Of a DNA stretch of 64,000 nt, positions 27,160 to 36,484 are shown in pieces. The stretch lies in the NCBI RefSeq assembly GCF_002849605.1, contig NZ_NPIB01000011.1:1-64000 (forward strand), in the 5' to 3' direction. The stretch's first letter is position 1. Every line of letters begins with the position of its first letter. Origin of the DNA: Photobacterium carnosum (lineage in GTDB: Bacteria > Pseudomonadota > Gammaproteobacteria > Enterobacterales > Vibrionaceae). Made by a program: the position numbers and the translations under genes. A model generated the notes under the pieces. The model worked only from the letters and a program-made list of their open reading frames with translations, did not search any database and was not told the DNA's origin.

Positions 27160-27312
27160 ATACATTTCTTAATGTAAATATCATATTGTTACTAAAATTA
27201 AGTATTCCAACCTTAGGATCGCTTTCTGGTATTTTAGCAAAAAAAAACGATATCAAACTATTGATATCGCTTCTACAATTACAACAATAATTAATGTATG
27301 CTCAAACCACTC

Positions 27313-27789
27313 TTATGATTTATTCCACGATTGAACAAACCCTTCGGCAGAAATCTTAAAGTGTAAATCTGATTTTTGATTATAGATATTGATGAAAATT
27401 TTATGAATATTAACAGTTTCGGTATATTTAAATTGTGTAATGAGAAAAGCTAGACCTTTATTGGTTGTTGGCGTATATACCCAATAATTTTTACTGTCTT
27501 CCGTCCTACGACAAATCTTATCCATCTCTATTTTTTGACCATTAATCGTCATTAACACCGTCTTATCAAATCCATTTTTATTGCATTGACTTAAAAATCG
27601 CTCAAAACCATTATTGTTATACTTTGCCTTATAAAGCGAAAAAAATACTTTTTGTTGCCCCTGCTGTTCATCAATCAATGACGATAAAACATAGTGTCCA
27701 TCGATTCCTGAAGAATTCCATTCTGATGCATTCACATGAACAGGTAACATTGTGGCACAAGCCCAAGCAAGCCAAAAAAATTTACTCAT
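27313..27789 (-). CDS. Hypothetical exported protein, 158 residues
   Basis: A signal peptide is visible (MSKFFWLAWACATMLPVHVNA, cut around residue 21). The mature part of about 137 residues has mixed strands and two Cys (CNKNG, ICRRTED) that could form a disulfide. I recognise no family. It has its own promoter space and may be a small periplasmic protein. Confidence 0.6.
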   Translation of the reverse strand: MSKFFWLAWACATMLPVHVNASEWNSSGIDGHYVLSSLIDEQQGQQKVFFSLYKAKYNNNGFERFLSQCNKNGFDKTVLMTINGQKIEMDKICRRTEDSKNYWVYTPTTNKGLAFLITQFKYTETVNIHKIFINIYNQKSDLHFKISAEGFVQSWNKS

Positions 27790-28120
27790 ATTATTCCTTT
27801 AACATCAATAAAATAAACAATCCCTGCACGGTATTGTTTTATCCAAACTTAAATTTTATGGCATCACTATCTAGAAAACATATCAATATAATAACGACAA
27901 ATTTAATAATGAAAATTTTTAATAAAAACGAATAAAGGCTGATCACAAATAAAATTTCAATCTACTTTTACAGTGCATTTTTTTGCGATTGATATCATAA
28001 ATAGCACTAAAATTAATCTATAAAAATGATTTTTTAATACCATAAGATAATCACGAAAATGATTGGTTCTAAAATGGCTTGTTACTACACATGTCTACAT
28101 CGTAATCTGTATATATAAAA
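27790..28120. other. Spacer, nothing recognised
   Basis: About 330 bp of AT-rich DNA between two minus-strand genes. It likely carries the promoter for the 158-residue gene; no frame, repeat or RNA structure stood out. Confidence 0.4.
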
Positions 28121-28152
28121 ATGCTCGTACTGTATCAGTACGAGCATTCATA
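28121..28152 (-). terminator. Terminator of the small lipoprotein gene
   Basis: ATGCTCGTACTG-tat-CAGTACGAGCAT is a 12-bp perfect stem followed on the minus strand by TTTTTATAT, 9 bp after the stop. Confidence 0.85.
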
Positions 28153-28160
28153 ATAATCAC

Positions 28161-28463
28161 TTATAAACCAGTCCACATCGCAGCGCCAGCAGCCCAAACT
28201 TCAACATAGGCAGCATTACATCGAAATTTTAAGTAACCCCGATTATTATCTTTTTGATAATTAACATAGACCCAACCACGATTATCTTTAGATTTATTAT
28301 CTAAACTATTATCTGACATCGCTGTAACTTTATAATTAGTTTTAACCACAATCCGTTGTTGACACATTTCAATATCTTGAACAGTGGGAGGCTGAAGGGT
28401 TTCAGTAGTAATATCACAGCCAGCTAATAATAATAATGCTGTAACAAAAGTGTATTTTTTCAT
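28161..28463 (-). CDS. Small lipoprotein, 100 residues
   Basis: A lipoprotein signal with lipobox LLAGC (Cys16), followed by a short mature domain with two further Cys (EMCQQRI and FRCNAAY) that can pair. It ends in a hydrophobic VWAAGAAMWTGL. I recognise no named family. It is probably anchored to the outer membrane, since residue +2 is Asp only if the inner-membrane retention rule applies (Cys-Asp here would favour the inner membrane). Confidence 0.65.
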   Translation of the reverse strand: MKKYTFVTALLLLAGCDITTETLQPPTVQDIEMCQQRIVVKTNYKVTAMSDNSLDNKSKDNRGWVYVNYQKDNNRGYLKFRCNAAYVEVWAAGAAMWTGL

Positions 28464-28659
28464 TGGCTACTTACGTTGTTTATCATCAAGATTGTCGCTA
28501 ATGAGAGACTGAACGCAAGTACGCGTTTAAGCCCTGTTAGCTTGTTTGCGCGGGATTCTATAGATAAATCAAAAAAATGATAGTACTAATTTATTTATTT
28601 AAACAAATTTTTGAACACTATCACTAATTAATATTAAATATTGACCACACATAAAAATA

Positions 28660-28701
28660 GTAAAAATGCTGTATCTATATAAATAATATTTACAGCATTT
28701 T
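28660..28701 (-). terminator. Terminator of the hyp operon
   Basis: AAAATGCTGTA and TACAGCATTTT form an 11-bp stem around a 17-nt AT loop, with T-rich tail on the minus strand, 27 bp after the hypB stop. Confidence 0.75.
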
Positions 28702-28727
28702 AATAACAAATAAAATACGCTAATTAA

Positions 28728-29771
28728 TTACAATTGTTGTCGATTTTCATTTAACCAGTTAAACCATGCATCCATCCCTTCACCGGTTTTTGCCGACAGC
28801 TTAATAACTTGAATGGTGGGATTTACTTTACGTGCATTCGCAATACAATCTTCTATATTGACATCAACATAAGGCAATAGATCAATTTTATTAATGATCA
28901 TTAAATCTGCTGCGGCAAACATATTGGGATATTTAAGCGGTTTATCCTCGCCTTCTGTTACTGATAAAATAGCAACTTTAGCGGCTTCACCTAAATCAAA
29001 ACTTGCAGGACAAACTAAATTACCCACATTTTCAATAAACAAAAACCCTGGCTCATTAATCGCTAGCTGATGGTAAGCATCATGGATCATCTGCGCATCA
29101 AGATGACAACCTTTGCCTGTATTAACTTGAATCGCAGGCACAGTTGTCGCACGAATACGATCAGCATCATTACTGGTTTGTTGATCACCTTCGATCACAG
29201 CACAAGCACACTGATCTTTTAATGTCATTAAGGTTTCAGTTAACAACGTTGTTTTACCAGAACCGGGGCTTGAGACTAAATTAAGCACTAATTGACGGTT
29301 TTCAATAAAATGTTCACGATTATGTACGGCCAGTTGATTATTATTACCTAAAATATCCATTTCTAATGTTAATAATTGTCGCTGTGATACACCTGCAACA
29401 TGCACTTCTGCTTCACCTTTACCATAATGCAAGTCACCCGTTTCTAGACGCTCGGGTTGATGCTGTTCATGCTGGTGATTATCTGCATGATGATGGCTGT
29501 GATCATGTGAATGTGGTACGTGCTCATAATCATGTCCATCGGTTGCTTGCTCGGGCATAGTTCCCGCAGGCAAAGTGTAATGAACATGATGATGAACATC
29601 ACCTTGATGGTGATAATGGTGATGGATCACAATCGATTGTGGCATATCTATAGCTGAATGATCATTGTGCTGATGTGGATGTTCATGTTTATCTTCGTGA
29701 GAATGGTGTTCGTGAGAGTGGCCTTCAATTTGACTATCGCCACAACCGCATACATTGCACATATTATTCAA
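28728..29771 (-). CDS. hypB: Hydrogenase nickel incorporation GTPase
   Basis: A 347-residue HypB. The N-terminus [11 protein letters not shown] is the high-affinity nickel site known in HypB. It is followed by an unusually long histidine-rich stretch (about residues 15-105) that should store or chelate nickel. The GTPase domain (about 125-340) has [12 protein letters not shown] (P-loop), [16 protein letters not shown] with the metal-binding Cys, and NKIDLL. It loads nickel into HycE with HypA. The start overlaps the hypA stop by 8 bp. Confidence 0.95.
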   Translation of the reverse strand: MNNMCNVCGCGDSQIEGHSHEHHSHEDKHEHPHQHNDHSAIDMPQSIVIHHHYHHQGDVHHHVHYTLPAGTMPEQATDGHDYEHVPHSHDHSHHHADNHQHEQHQPERLETGDLHYGKGEAEVHVAGVSQRQLLTLEMDILGNNNQLAVHNREHFIENRQLVLNLVSSPGSGKTTLLTETLMTLKDQCACAVIEGDQQTSNDADRIRATTVPAIQVNTGKGCHLDAQMIHDAYHQLAINEPGFLFIENVGNLVCPASFDLGEAAKVAILSVTEGEDKPLKYPNMFAAADLMIINKIDLLPYVDVNIEDCIANARKVNPTIQVIKLSAKTGEGMDAWFNWLNENRQQL

Positions 29772-30105
29772 CCTCGATATTTTTAATCATTAATTCTTCT
29801 CCAGTTTCAACTTTAAGCTGATAACCGTGACAACGTGGGCAACTCACACCACGCTCAGGAATTTCTACATGTTGCAAACAATCTAAACACCACACTCGGG
29901 CTGCAATCGATTCAATATTCAATTTAGCATCTTCAGCAATGGTGCCACGGCTAGCAAATTCGAACCCCGTAGCTAATGCCTGAGGTTCGATACACGACAA
30001 AGTGCCAATGGATAATGTCACACTTATGACACGTTTAAATCCCTGCTTTCTAGCTTGTTCAACTACGGTATCAACTGTATTTATACTCAGTGATAATTCA
30101 TGCAT
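29764..30105 (-). CDS. hypA: Hydrogenase nickel incorporation protein
   Basis: A 113-residue HypA. MHELSL at the N-terminus provides the nickel ligand His2. Two CxxC pairs (WCLDC and SCPRC) bind structural zinc. It hands nickel to the hydrogenase large subunit with HypB. It starts 2 bp after the hypF stop, with AGGAA inside the end of hypF. Confidence 0.95.
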   Translation of the reverse strand: MHELSLSINTVDTVVEQARKQGFKRVISVTLSIGTLSCIEPQALATGFEFASRGTIAEDAKLNIESIAARVWCLDCLQHVEIPERGVSCPRCHGYQLKVETGEELMIKNIEVE

Positions 30106-30107
30106 GG

Positions 30108-32498
30108 TTACAATTCCTGTAATTCGATGGCTGCATCTCTATGATGATGAAGTGCATACCACAATTGCCCAGCAGCTATTGAAGCATCATTTGAAGGCAA
30201 TTTTTCACCACAATATAGCGGTTGGGATTGACCAGAAAATTGCTGGTAAATATGATCGACTAACACGCGATTTTGAAACACGCCGCCACCTAATACAACA
30301 GCATGATGGGGATGTTGTTTCGCAATAGTGACAATCATTTCAGCTATTGCCATAAATACACTACGCGCCAAGCTGTTGATCCATGTTTGACGTTGATCAT
30401 GACTTATTCCATGAATAAGCGGCAATACAGACGCAAGCAAAGGCTGCCAATCAATAATGCCATCAGCCGTGAGCTGAAATGATAAAGGAATATGATCAAT
30501 ATCTTGTGTAGCAGCTTGTTCTAACAGCAACCCACATTGACCTTCATAATTAACCTTATCCACCAGCCCTAATAAACAAGCCCAAGCATCAATAAATCGT
30601 CCCATTGACGAGGTATAAGGTGAACGGCTGCCGCTTTGCCATAATTGATACAAGTTACTAAAATGCGTCTCACTCCATGTTGAAAAAGCACCTAATTGCA
30701 TCGCTTTAATATCATCAAGTTCATAGCACTCCAGTAACATCGCCAATAATAATCGTGCAGGCTCTTTTATTGCTTGCTCTCCACCAATAAGACGGAAACA
30801 GCGTAAATGACCAATGCGTTGATAAGTCTGACATGATGCTAATAGCACCTCACCACCCCATACCGAATTATCATCCCCCCAACCTGTACCATCAAAGGTA
30901 AAACCAATCACAGGCTTAGTGAGATTATGTTCAGCCATTACTGCTAAAATATGCGCATGATGATGTTGTACTTGAAGTAAATTTAATGACGTTTGAGACG
31001 CTGAAATCAATTGTTTAGCATAAGCCGTTGAATAGTAACTAGGGTGCTTATCACACACAAGTTGTGGTGCTGTAACTTGATATAACCCTTGAAGATCAAC
31101 AATAGTTTGTTGATAACGCTGCTCTGTATCAAGGTTATTAAGATCACCAATATAAGGCGACAATACCCATTGTTGAGGTAGAGCTAAAGCGATCGTGGAT
31201 TTTTGTTGCGCACCTAATGCTAACGTTATTGTCTCAGATTTTTTACCAAATTGACTATAAGGTGCATAGCCTCGAGCCATACGTAACGTTCGAATTTTAC
31301 CACCCGCATAATGAACCACACTGTCATCACAGGCATGAACAATTGGACGATTATGATCAAGTACACTATCGATCACACCTAAAAATTGCTGCTCAACTTG
31401 CTTAATATCCGTTGCAATGGGCATACCTGACACATTAGCACTAGTCATGACTAACACCGCGGTGGCATTAATGTCAGCCAATGCGGTAAACAATAAATAA
31501 TGCAAGGGTGTATAAGGCAACATAACCCCTAAATAAGGCACATTTGGGGCAACATTCGTAGCAATATTTACAGCGTTAATATCATTTAAAGATATTGATT
31601 GAGATTTATGCATTAATACGATTGGACGAGCTTGAGAATCCAATGCTTGCCACTCAATAGGATCACCTATAACCCATTGTTGTGCAGTCTTAATATCAGC
31701 GACCATCACAGCCAATGGCTTTTGCTGACGATGTTTAATGTGACGTAATTTTGCAACAGCTTGAGTATTAGAGCCATCACAAACAAGATGAAATCCACCT
31801 AACCCTTTAATCGCAACTACAGCACCAGCTTGGAGACGTTTTGCTAATTGATTAATAGCGGCTTGTTGTGTTAATTCAATATCTGATGTTGCGTTGTCTT
31901 TATAATCAATAAATCGTGTCCACGGCCCACAAACAGCACAACTTATTGGCTGAGCATGATAACGACGATCAAGCGGATTCACATACGCTTGCTGACAATC
32001 ACTACATAATACAAAACCTTGCATACTAGTGGTTGCTCTGTCGTAGGGCAAAGCACGAGTAATGCTATAACGAGGACCACAGTGAGTACAGTTGGTAAAA
32101 GGATAGTGATAGTAACGCGAGGCAGGGTTAGCAATGTCTTGTTTACAAGCATTACAAAGCCCTTGATCGGGAGAAACACAGACCGTGGTGCTATCACAGT
32201 GCTGACTTTTCTCGATACTGAATAGTGCGGGTTTTTCAGCGGCTAACCACAACGGTAATAGTGTTACCGTCATTTGATCAATACGACTTAAAGGCGGTGC
32301 TTGTTGTTGAAGATTAATAATAAATTGCTTAAGGTTTTCAGTCTCACCTTGAGCCTCTATTTTAACCCCTTCCGAATCATTAATTACCCACCCAACCAAC
32401 GCATATTGCAGCGCTAATTGGTAAACAAAGGGGCGGAAACCGACCCCTTGTACAATGCCGGTAATATGAATATATTGTCGTGCAAAGTTGTCTTTCAC
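30108..32498 (-). CDS. hypF: Carbamoyltransferase for [NiFe] cyanide ligand synthesis
   Basis: A 796-residue HypF. It has an acylphosphatase domain (about 5-95; GIVQGVGFRPFV), two zinc-finger repeats with CxxC-N18-CxxC spacing (about 105-185), a YrdC-like domain (about 200-385; KGLGGFHLVCDG) and a Kae1-like domain (about 390-780; HHHAHILAVMAEH and VVLGGGVFQNRVL). It converts carbamoyl phosphate to a carbamoyl-AMP and passes it to HypE for the CN ligands of the NiFe site. First gene of hypF-hypA-hypB; its partner hypE is not in the window. Confidence 0.95.
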   Translation of the reverse strand: MKDNFARQYIHITGIVQGVGFRPFVYQLALQYALVGWVINDSEGVKIEAQGETENLKQFIINLQQQAPPLSRIDQMTVTLLPLWLAAEKPALFSIEKSQHCDSTTVCVSPDQGLCNACKQDIANPASRYYHYPFTNCTHCGPRYSITRALPYDRATTSMQGFVLCSDCQQAYVNPLDRRYHAQPISCAVCGPWTRFIDYKDNATSDIELTQQAAINQLAKRLQAGAVVAIKGLGGFHLVCDGSNTQAVAKLRHIKHRQQKPLAVMVADIKTAQQWVIGDPIEWQALDSQARPIVLMHKSQSISLNDINAVNIATNVAPNVPYLGVMLPYTPLHYLLFTALADINATAVLVMTSANVSGMPIATDIKQVEQQFLGVIDSVLDHNRPIVHACDDSVVHYAGGKIRTLRMARGYAPYSQFGKKSETITLALGAQQKSTIALALPQQWVLSPYIGDLNNLDTEQRYQQTIVDLQGLYQVTAPQLVCDKHPSYYSTAYAKQLISASQTSLNLLQVQHHHAHILAVMAEHNLTKPVIGFTFDGTGWGDDNSVWGGEVLLASCQTYQRIGHLRCFRLIGGEQAIKEPARLLLAMLLECYELDDIKAMQLGAFSTWSETHFSNLYQLWQSGSRSPYTSSMGRFIDAWACLLGLVDKVNYEGQCGLLLEQAATQDIDHIPLSFQLTADGIIDWQPLLASVLPLIHGISHDQRQTWINSLARSVFMAIAEMIVTIAKQHPHHAVVLGGGVFQNRVLVDHIYQQFSGQSQPLYCGEKLPSNDASIAAGQLWYALHHHRDAAIELQEL

Positions 32499-32516
32499 TA
32501 CGATTTTCCAGCTAAA

Positions 32517-33104
32517 TTACGACAGCATTAAAATGCCACCAAAGGCTGCCATAACAACACCAACTACACGCATTACACGTTGGTTTACAGCAGAATTCAT
32601 AACTAATTTACCTAATGCAATACCTGACACATGTAAGATTGCAGTTGCGACAACAAAACCACTAAAATATTCTAGCGCTTGTGCGTCAAGTGGCATTTCC
32701 ATACCGTGAGCCATGCCATGAAATAGTGCAAATGCCATGACTAAGCCCGTTGCCACTTTCTCTGACATACGACCACCAGCCAATAACATCGCGCCCATAC
32801 CAAGCACTGATAAAGCAATACCCATTTCAACACCAGGCAATACCATACCAGCAACACCTAATGCACCACCAACAACCATAATCCCAATGAATGCCATTGG
32901 TAAACGAGATACAGCTTTACCACCAATCAACGCAGCTAATAAGCCAACACCAATCATTACAGATAAGTGATCAAGACCTGTAAATGGGTGTACAAAACCC
33001 GTCATAAAGCCAGTGGCTGAATGAGGACCAATGTGACCAGGATGCGCTAAAGCGAGTGGTGAAAAAAGAGTAAGCGCACCAGTAATAACATGTTTAAATT
33101 TCAT
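32517..33104 (-). CDS. HupE/UreJ-type nickel permease-like protein
   Basis: A 195-residue membrane protein with a signal-like first helix ending LALAHPGH. The HupE signature HPFTGLDHLSVMIGVG is at about residues 37-53, followed by four or five helices and FHGMAHGMEMP. The His and Asp residues match the metal-binding motif of nickel transporters. The position before hypF (18 bp) suggests supply of nickel to the hydrogenase. Direction of transport is assumed from the family. Confidence 0.88.
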   Translation of the reverse strand: MKFKHVITGALTLFSPLALAHPGHIGPHSATGFMTGFVHPFTGLDHLSVMIGVGLLAALIGGKAVSRLPMAFIGIMVVGGALGVAGMVLPGVEMGIALSVLGMGAMLLAGGRMSEKVATGLVMAFALFHGMAHGMEMPLDAQALEYFSGFVVATAILHVSGIALGKLVMNSAVNQRVMRVVGVVMAAFGGILMLS

Positions 33105-33132
33105 TTATTTTTGTCCTTAGTGTAATAGAATG

Positions 33133-33152
33133 AAAACCCGACGTTGCGGGAG
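33133..33152 (-). terminator. Weak hairpin after fdhD
   Basis: On the minus strand CCCG-CAACGT-CGGG followed by TTTTC. The stem is only 4 bp, so termination may be partial, allowing read-through from fdhD to hupE. Confidence 0.35.
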
Positions 33153-33211
33153 ATTTATTATAAACAAGCACGACTATTTCGTACTTATTTATTTTAAATA
33201 ATTAATTGTTA

Positions 33212-34042
33212 TTAAATCATCCCTATAATACGTTCAGGGTGAGTATATGCATCTGCGCGACCATTACGACAATGGCCTAATAACGTTAGGTTAAGTTTTT
33301 CAGCCAGATCAACCGCCATTTTAGTTGCAGATGAAATGGCTAACAACACTTCAACCCCTGCTGCTGCCGCTTTTTGAACCATCTCAAAACTAGCACGACT
33401 CGTGACTAATACTGCGCCACCTGTTAACTGTCGTTGATGAATACACCCTACCAATTTATCAAGCGCAATGTGACGACCTACATCTTCAAAAATTGCAGCC
33501 ACTTGACCTTGTTGGTCGATATATACCGCCGCATGTGCTGATCCAGTTAATTGGTTCAGTTGTTGTTTCCGTAATAATTGTTGTAATACGGGATCAAGGT
33601 AACTTAAATCAAACTGCACCGATGATGGTACAGGGTCTAATGCTCGACACACGGTTTCTAGTTTTTCTTCACCGCAAATACCACACCCAGTTAGCCCAGC
33701 TAATGAACGACGTTTTTGCTGCAAACGCACAATACAACGATTAGCAACCGTGAGATTAATATTAATGCCATCACAGGTTGGTGTCATTTCAATATCATGA
33801 ATATCACGATGATGATCAATGATCCCTTCTGATAACGAAAAACCAATCGCAAATTGTTCTAAATCATTTGGCGTACACATCATTACGGTGTAAGCAACAC
33901 CATTAAAAGCAATGGCAACCGGCGTTTCTTCAATGATGAAATCAAGTTCACAGCAATCATTTTTGCCTTTACGGTAACGTACAATAGAACGTTCGCTTGC
34001 ATTACAAAACATCGATTCCGGTAACGCTTCAAAGGTGTTCAA
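33212..34042 (-). CDS. fdhD: Formate dehydrogenase sulfurtransferase accessory protein
   Basis: A 276-residue FdhD. The conserved sulfur-handling CGICG motif lies in GLTGCGICGEEKLE at about residue 117. ETPVAIAFNGVAYTVMMCTP and FEDVGRHIALDKLVG are other family landmarks. FdhD passes sulfur from IscS to the molybdenum cofactor of formate dehydrogenases and is needed for FdhF activity. The gene follows fhlA by 53 bp. Confidence 0.94.
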   Translation of the reverse strand: MNTFEALPESMFCNASERSIVRYRKGKNDCCELDFIIEETPVAIAFNGVAYTVMMCTPNDLEQFAIGFSLSEGIIDHHRDIHDIEMTPTCDGININLTVANRCIVRLQQKRRSLAGLTGCGICGEEKLETVCRALDPVPSSVQFDLSYLDPVLQQLLRKQQLNQLTGSAHAAVYIDQQGQVAAIFEDVGRHIALDKLVGCIHQRQLTGGAVLVTSRASFEMVQKAAAAGVEVLLAISSATKMAVDLAEKLNLTLLGHCRNGRADAYTHPERIIGMI

Positions 34043-34095
34043 TATCTTTATCCTTTACTTATCGATTACGATATTTATTGTTTTATTTATAGTAT

Positions 34096-36165
34096 TTAGC
34101 TAATCAAACGATAATCTTGACTATTCAAACCCATTTTTTTCATACGTGATAATAATGTGGTTCGCTTTAATCCCAGTTGATTTGCGACACCATTAAGCCC
34201 AGCGATAACACCGTGGCAGTTTATCAATGCATCGATAATCATTTGTTTATCAATTATCACTGTTGTCGGCTTTACATTGATTGATGGCATAACCTCTATC
34301 GCAGTACTATCAATTGCAGTATTGGTTAACATTACAGGTAAAGAAATTAATTCTTGGGTGGGTACATTTAGTACATGACCACGGGTTAAAATCACCGAAC
34401 GTTCAATGATATTCCGTAATTCACGCACATTACCTGGCCACGAGAATTGCTGCATGATAGCCATATCTTCCACCGCAATCGACGTAATAGTTTTCCCCAT
34501 TTTTTTTGCTAATTCACGAGTAAAATGTTTTACCAATAATGGAATATCTTCAGCCCGTTCACGTAACGGTGGTATTTCAATTGGAAAAACATTTAGACGA
34601 TAATACAAATCATTTCTAAATCGTTTCTGTTGCACCATTTGTAATAAATTAACATTCGTCGCCACAATAATACGTACATCAATACTAATGAGCTGATTCT
34701 TACCTACGCGTTCAATTTCATTTTCTTGTAAAACACGCAATAATTTAGGCTGTAGCTCCAATGGCATATCACCTATTTCATCAAGAAATAGCGTACCTTT
34801 ATCTGCTTGTTCAAACCGACCTACCCGTTGTGTTATGGCACCAGTGAATGCGCCACGCTCATGACCGAACAATTCACTTTCAAACAAGCCACTTGGAATA
34901 GCGGCGCAGTTCATCTTGACCATATTCGTTTTACTGCGATGACTCATTTTATGAATCGCGCGAGCAATTAATTCCTTACCCGTACCTGATTCACCTAAAA
35001 TCAATACCGTACTATCATAACTGGCTACTAATGCAACTTGCTCCAAGACCTTATTCATCACTTCACTTTGACTAATAATGTCATCAAAAATGGCAGGTTC
35101 ATCATAACAATCTTCAACACTGATAAATTTAGTCAGCGTTCGATGAGGCGTCGTAGATTGATGTACTTTAATACTGTGTATCGCCAATGCAACTCGTGCT
35201 GATATTTGTTTAAATAATTCAATCTCACTGGATTGAAATTGTGTTTCTATTGTTCTGACATAACAAATATAACCCGTCGTTATACCCCGAAATATCATTG
35301 GGATTATAGACGCACTTTTCGCCTGCGATGAAAAATAAGGACTATTCTCATTATTACTTATTTTATAAATATCCGCGGAAGTCAAAATAGCCACTTGATT
35401 ATTTTCAACTACATTTCTAATCATACTATCATCAGTGAAGAAATGGCATTGATAGTCCATTTCCCCATCAACATCACTACCCGAATATTGATTATAGTGC
35501 CCATCTTGAGACTGTATAATCGATAGTTCATTCATTCCAAATCGTTGATATAAAAAACGTAATAACGAACTAATCAGCTCTTGTTTTGAACTCTGATTAA
35601 TAACGGCATTAGTCACATCAACTATAAACTGAAAATCCTGATGTTCATGACTTAATTGTTGTGTCAACGATGAAGCAACTTGATGCCCAAGCATATGTTC
35701 GATCATTGCAGCAATCATATTATTGAACAACTTAAATTGTTTTTCTACATCATCATGATTAGGTAAACGAAGATTAATATATTCAATCACACCTAATTGT
35801 TGATTTGCTATTAGTAGCGGTATTTTACAATAAGTTTGAATATTAGTGTATGCAGGATGAAGAGATAATTGAGGGAAAGTACGATAAAATTCTTCGCCAT
35901 TAATATAATGACTGTATTCATGTGATACGACATGATGGAAATTTAAAATATCTCCTGAATAATCATGATGTTGAAATTCCTTATCTGCATTTTGATAATA
36001 TAGAATTGATTGTGCATTTATATCATCTTTTAGAATAATATTAACACGATCAGCATCGATAAATAATAATTTTTCATTATTTAGAAAATTTATAACACCT
36101 GATATATCATTTATCGTCAATAATGCCTTAGAAAAGATCATTAAATCACTTTCAAAATTTCCCAT
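34096..36165 (-). CDS. fhlA: FhlA-like sigma-54 activator of formate hydrogenlyase
   Basis: About 689 residues. Two N-terminal GAF-type sensor regions (about 1-165 and 185-345) are followed by an AAA+ domain (about 365-600) with Walker A GESGTGKE, the sigma-54 contact loop GAFTGA and Walker B-like [11 protein letters not shown] Fis-type HTH ends the protein ([21 protein letters not shown]). In enterobacteria FhlA senses formate and activates hyc, hyp and fdhF from sites about 100-170 bp upstream. I chose the ATG at 36165; the one at 36222 has no ribosome site. Confidence 0.9.
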   Translation of the reverse strand: MGNFESDLMIFSKALLTINDISGVINFLNNEKLLFIDADRVNIILKDDINAQSILYYQNADKEFQHHDYSGDILNFHHVVSHEYSHYINGEEFYRTFPQLSLHPAYTNIQTYCKIPLLIANQQLGVIEYINLRLPNHDDVEKQFKLFNNMIAAMIEHMLGHQVASSLTQQLSHEHQDFQFIVDVTNAVINQSSKQELISSLLRFLYQRFGMNELSIIQSQDGHYNQYSGSDVDGEMDYQCHFFTDDSMIRNVVENNQVAILTSADIYKISNNENSPYFSSQAKSASIIPMIFRGITTGYICYVRTIETQFQSSEIELFKQISARVALAIHSIKVHQSTTPHRTLTKFISVEDCYDEPAIFDDIISQSEVMNKVLEQVALVASYDSTVLILGESGTGKELIARAIHKMSHRSKTNMVKMNCAAIPSGLFESELFGHERGAFTGAITQRVGRFEQADKGTLFLDEIGDMPLELQPKLLRVLQENEIERVGKNQLISIDVRIIVATNVNLLQMVQQKRFRNDLYYRLNVFPIEIPPLRERAEDIPLLVKHFTRELAKKMGKTITSIAVEDMAIMQQFSWPGNVRELRNIIERSVILTRGHVLNVPTQELISLPVMLTNTAIDSTAIEVMPSINVKPTTVIIDKQMIIDALINCHGVIAGLNGVANQLGLKRTTLLSRMKKMGLNSQDYRLIS

Positions 36166-36484
36166 GCTAATATTAACTCTTACTGATAATATGGCTCGAA
36201 TAGCGAATAAGAATCCAAGCATTTGTTATACAATTCTCAATCATTTTAATAACCAAGTATTGATCCATATCAATCAATAATTATTAACAATAGTATCTTT
36301 AAAATAAAACTGGTAATAATGCAACATTTTGAACTGATAAATAAATTAAAATACTTATTTTATCAAATAAAAAAATAAGGCTCAAAAATAAAAATAATCA
36401 ATCTTTTATCTTGGAAACCTTATTTTCATTTATGATGTTATATATTGTATATAAAACGCAACAGGTTTTATTTAAACAATATAT

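Noticed and set aside
27068..27256. 62-codon minus-strand ORF
   Set aside because: It lies across tRNA-Gly (27086-27159) on the opposite strand and has no ribosome site.
29366..29560. Histidine-rich plus-strand ORF opposite hypB
   Set aside because: Shadow frame produced by the His-codon repeats of hypB.
33160..33182. Extra FhlA-type site upstream of hupE
   Set aside because: Only a half palindrome around TTTCGTAC; it lacks the TCGACA motif seen at the two sigma-54 promoters and no -24/-12 promoter follows.
36371..36426. Terminator after fdhF (AAAATAAGG/CCTTATTTT)
   Set aside because: AT-rich stem with a 37-nt loop and no proper T-run; too weak to call.
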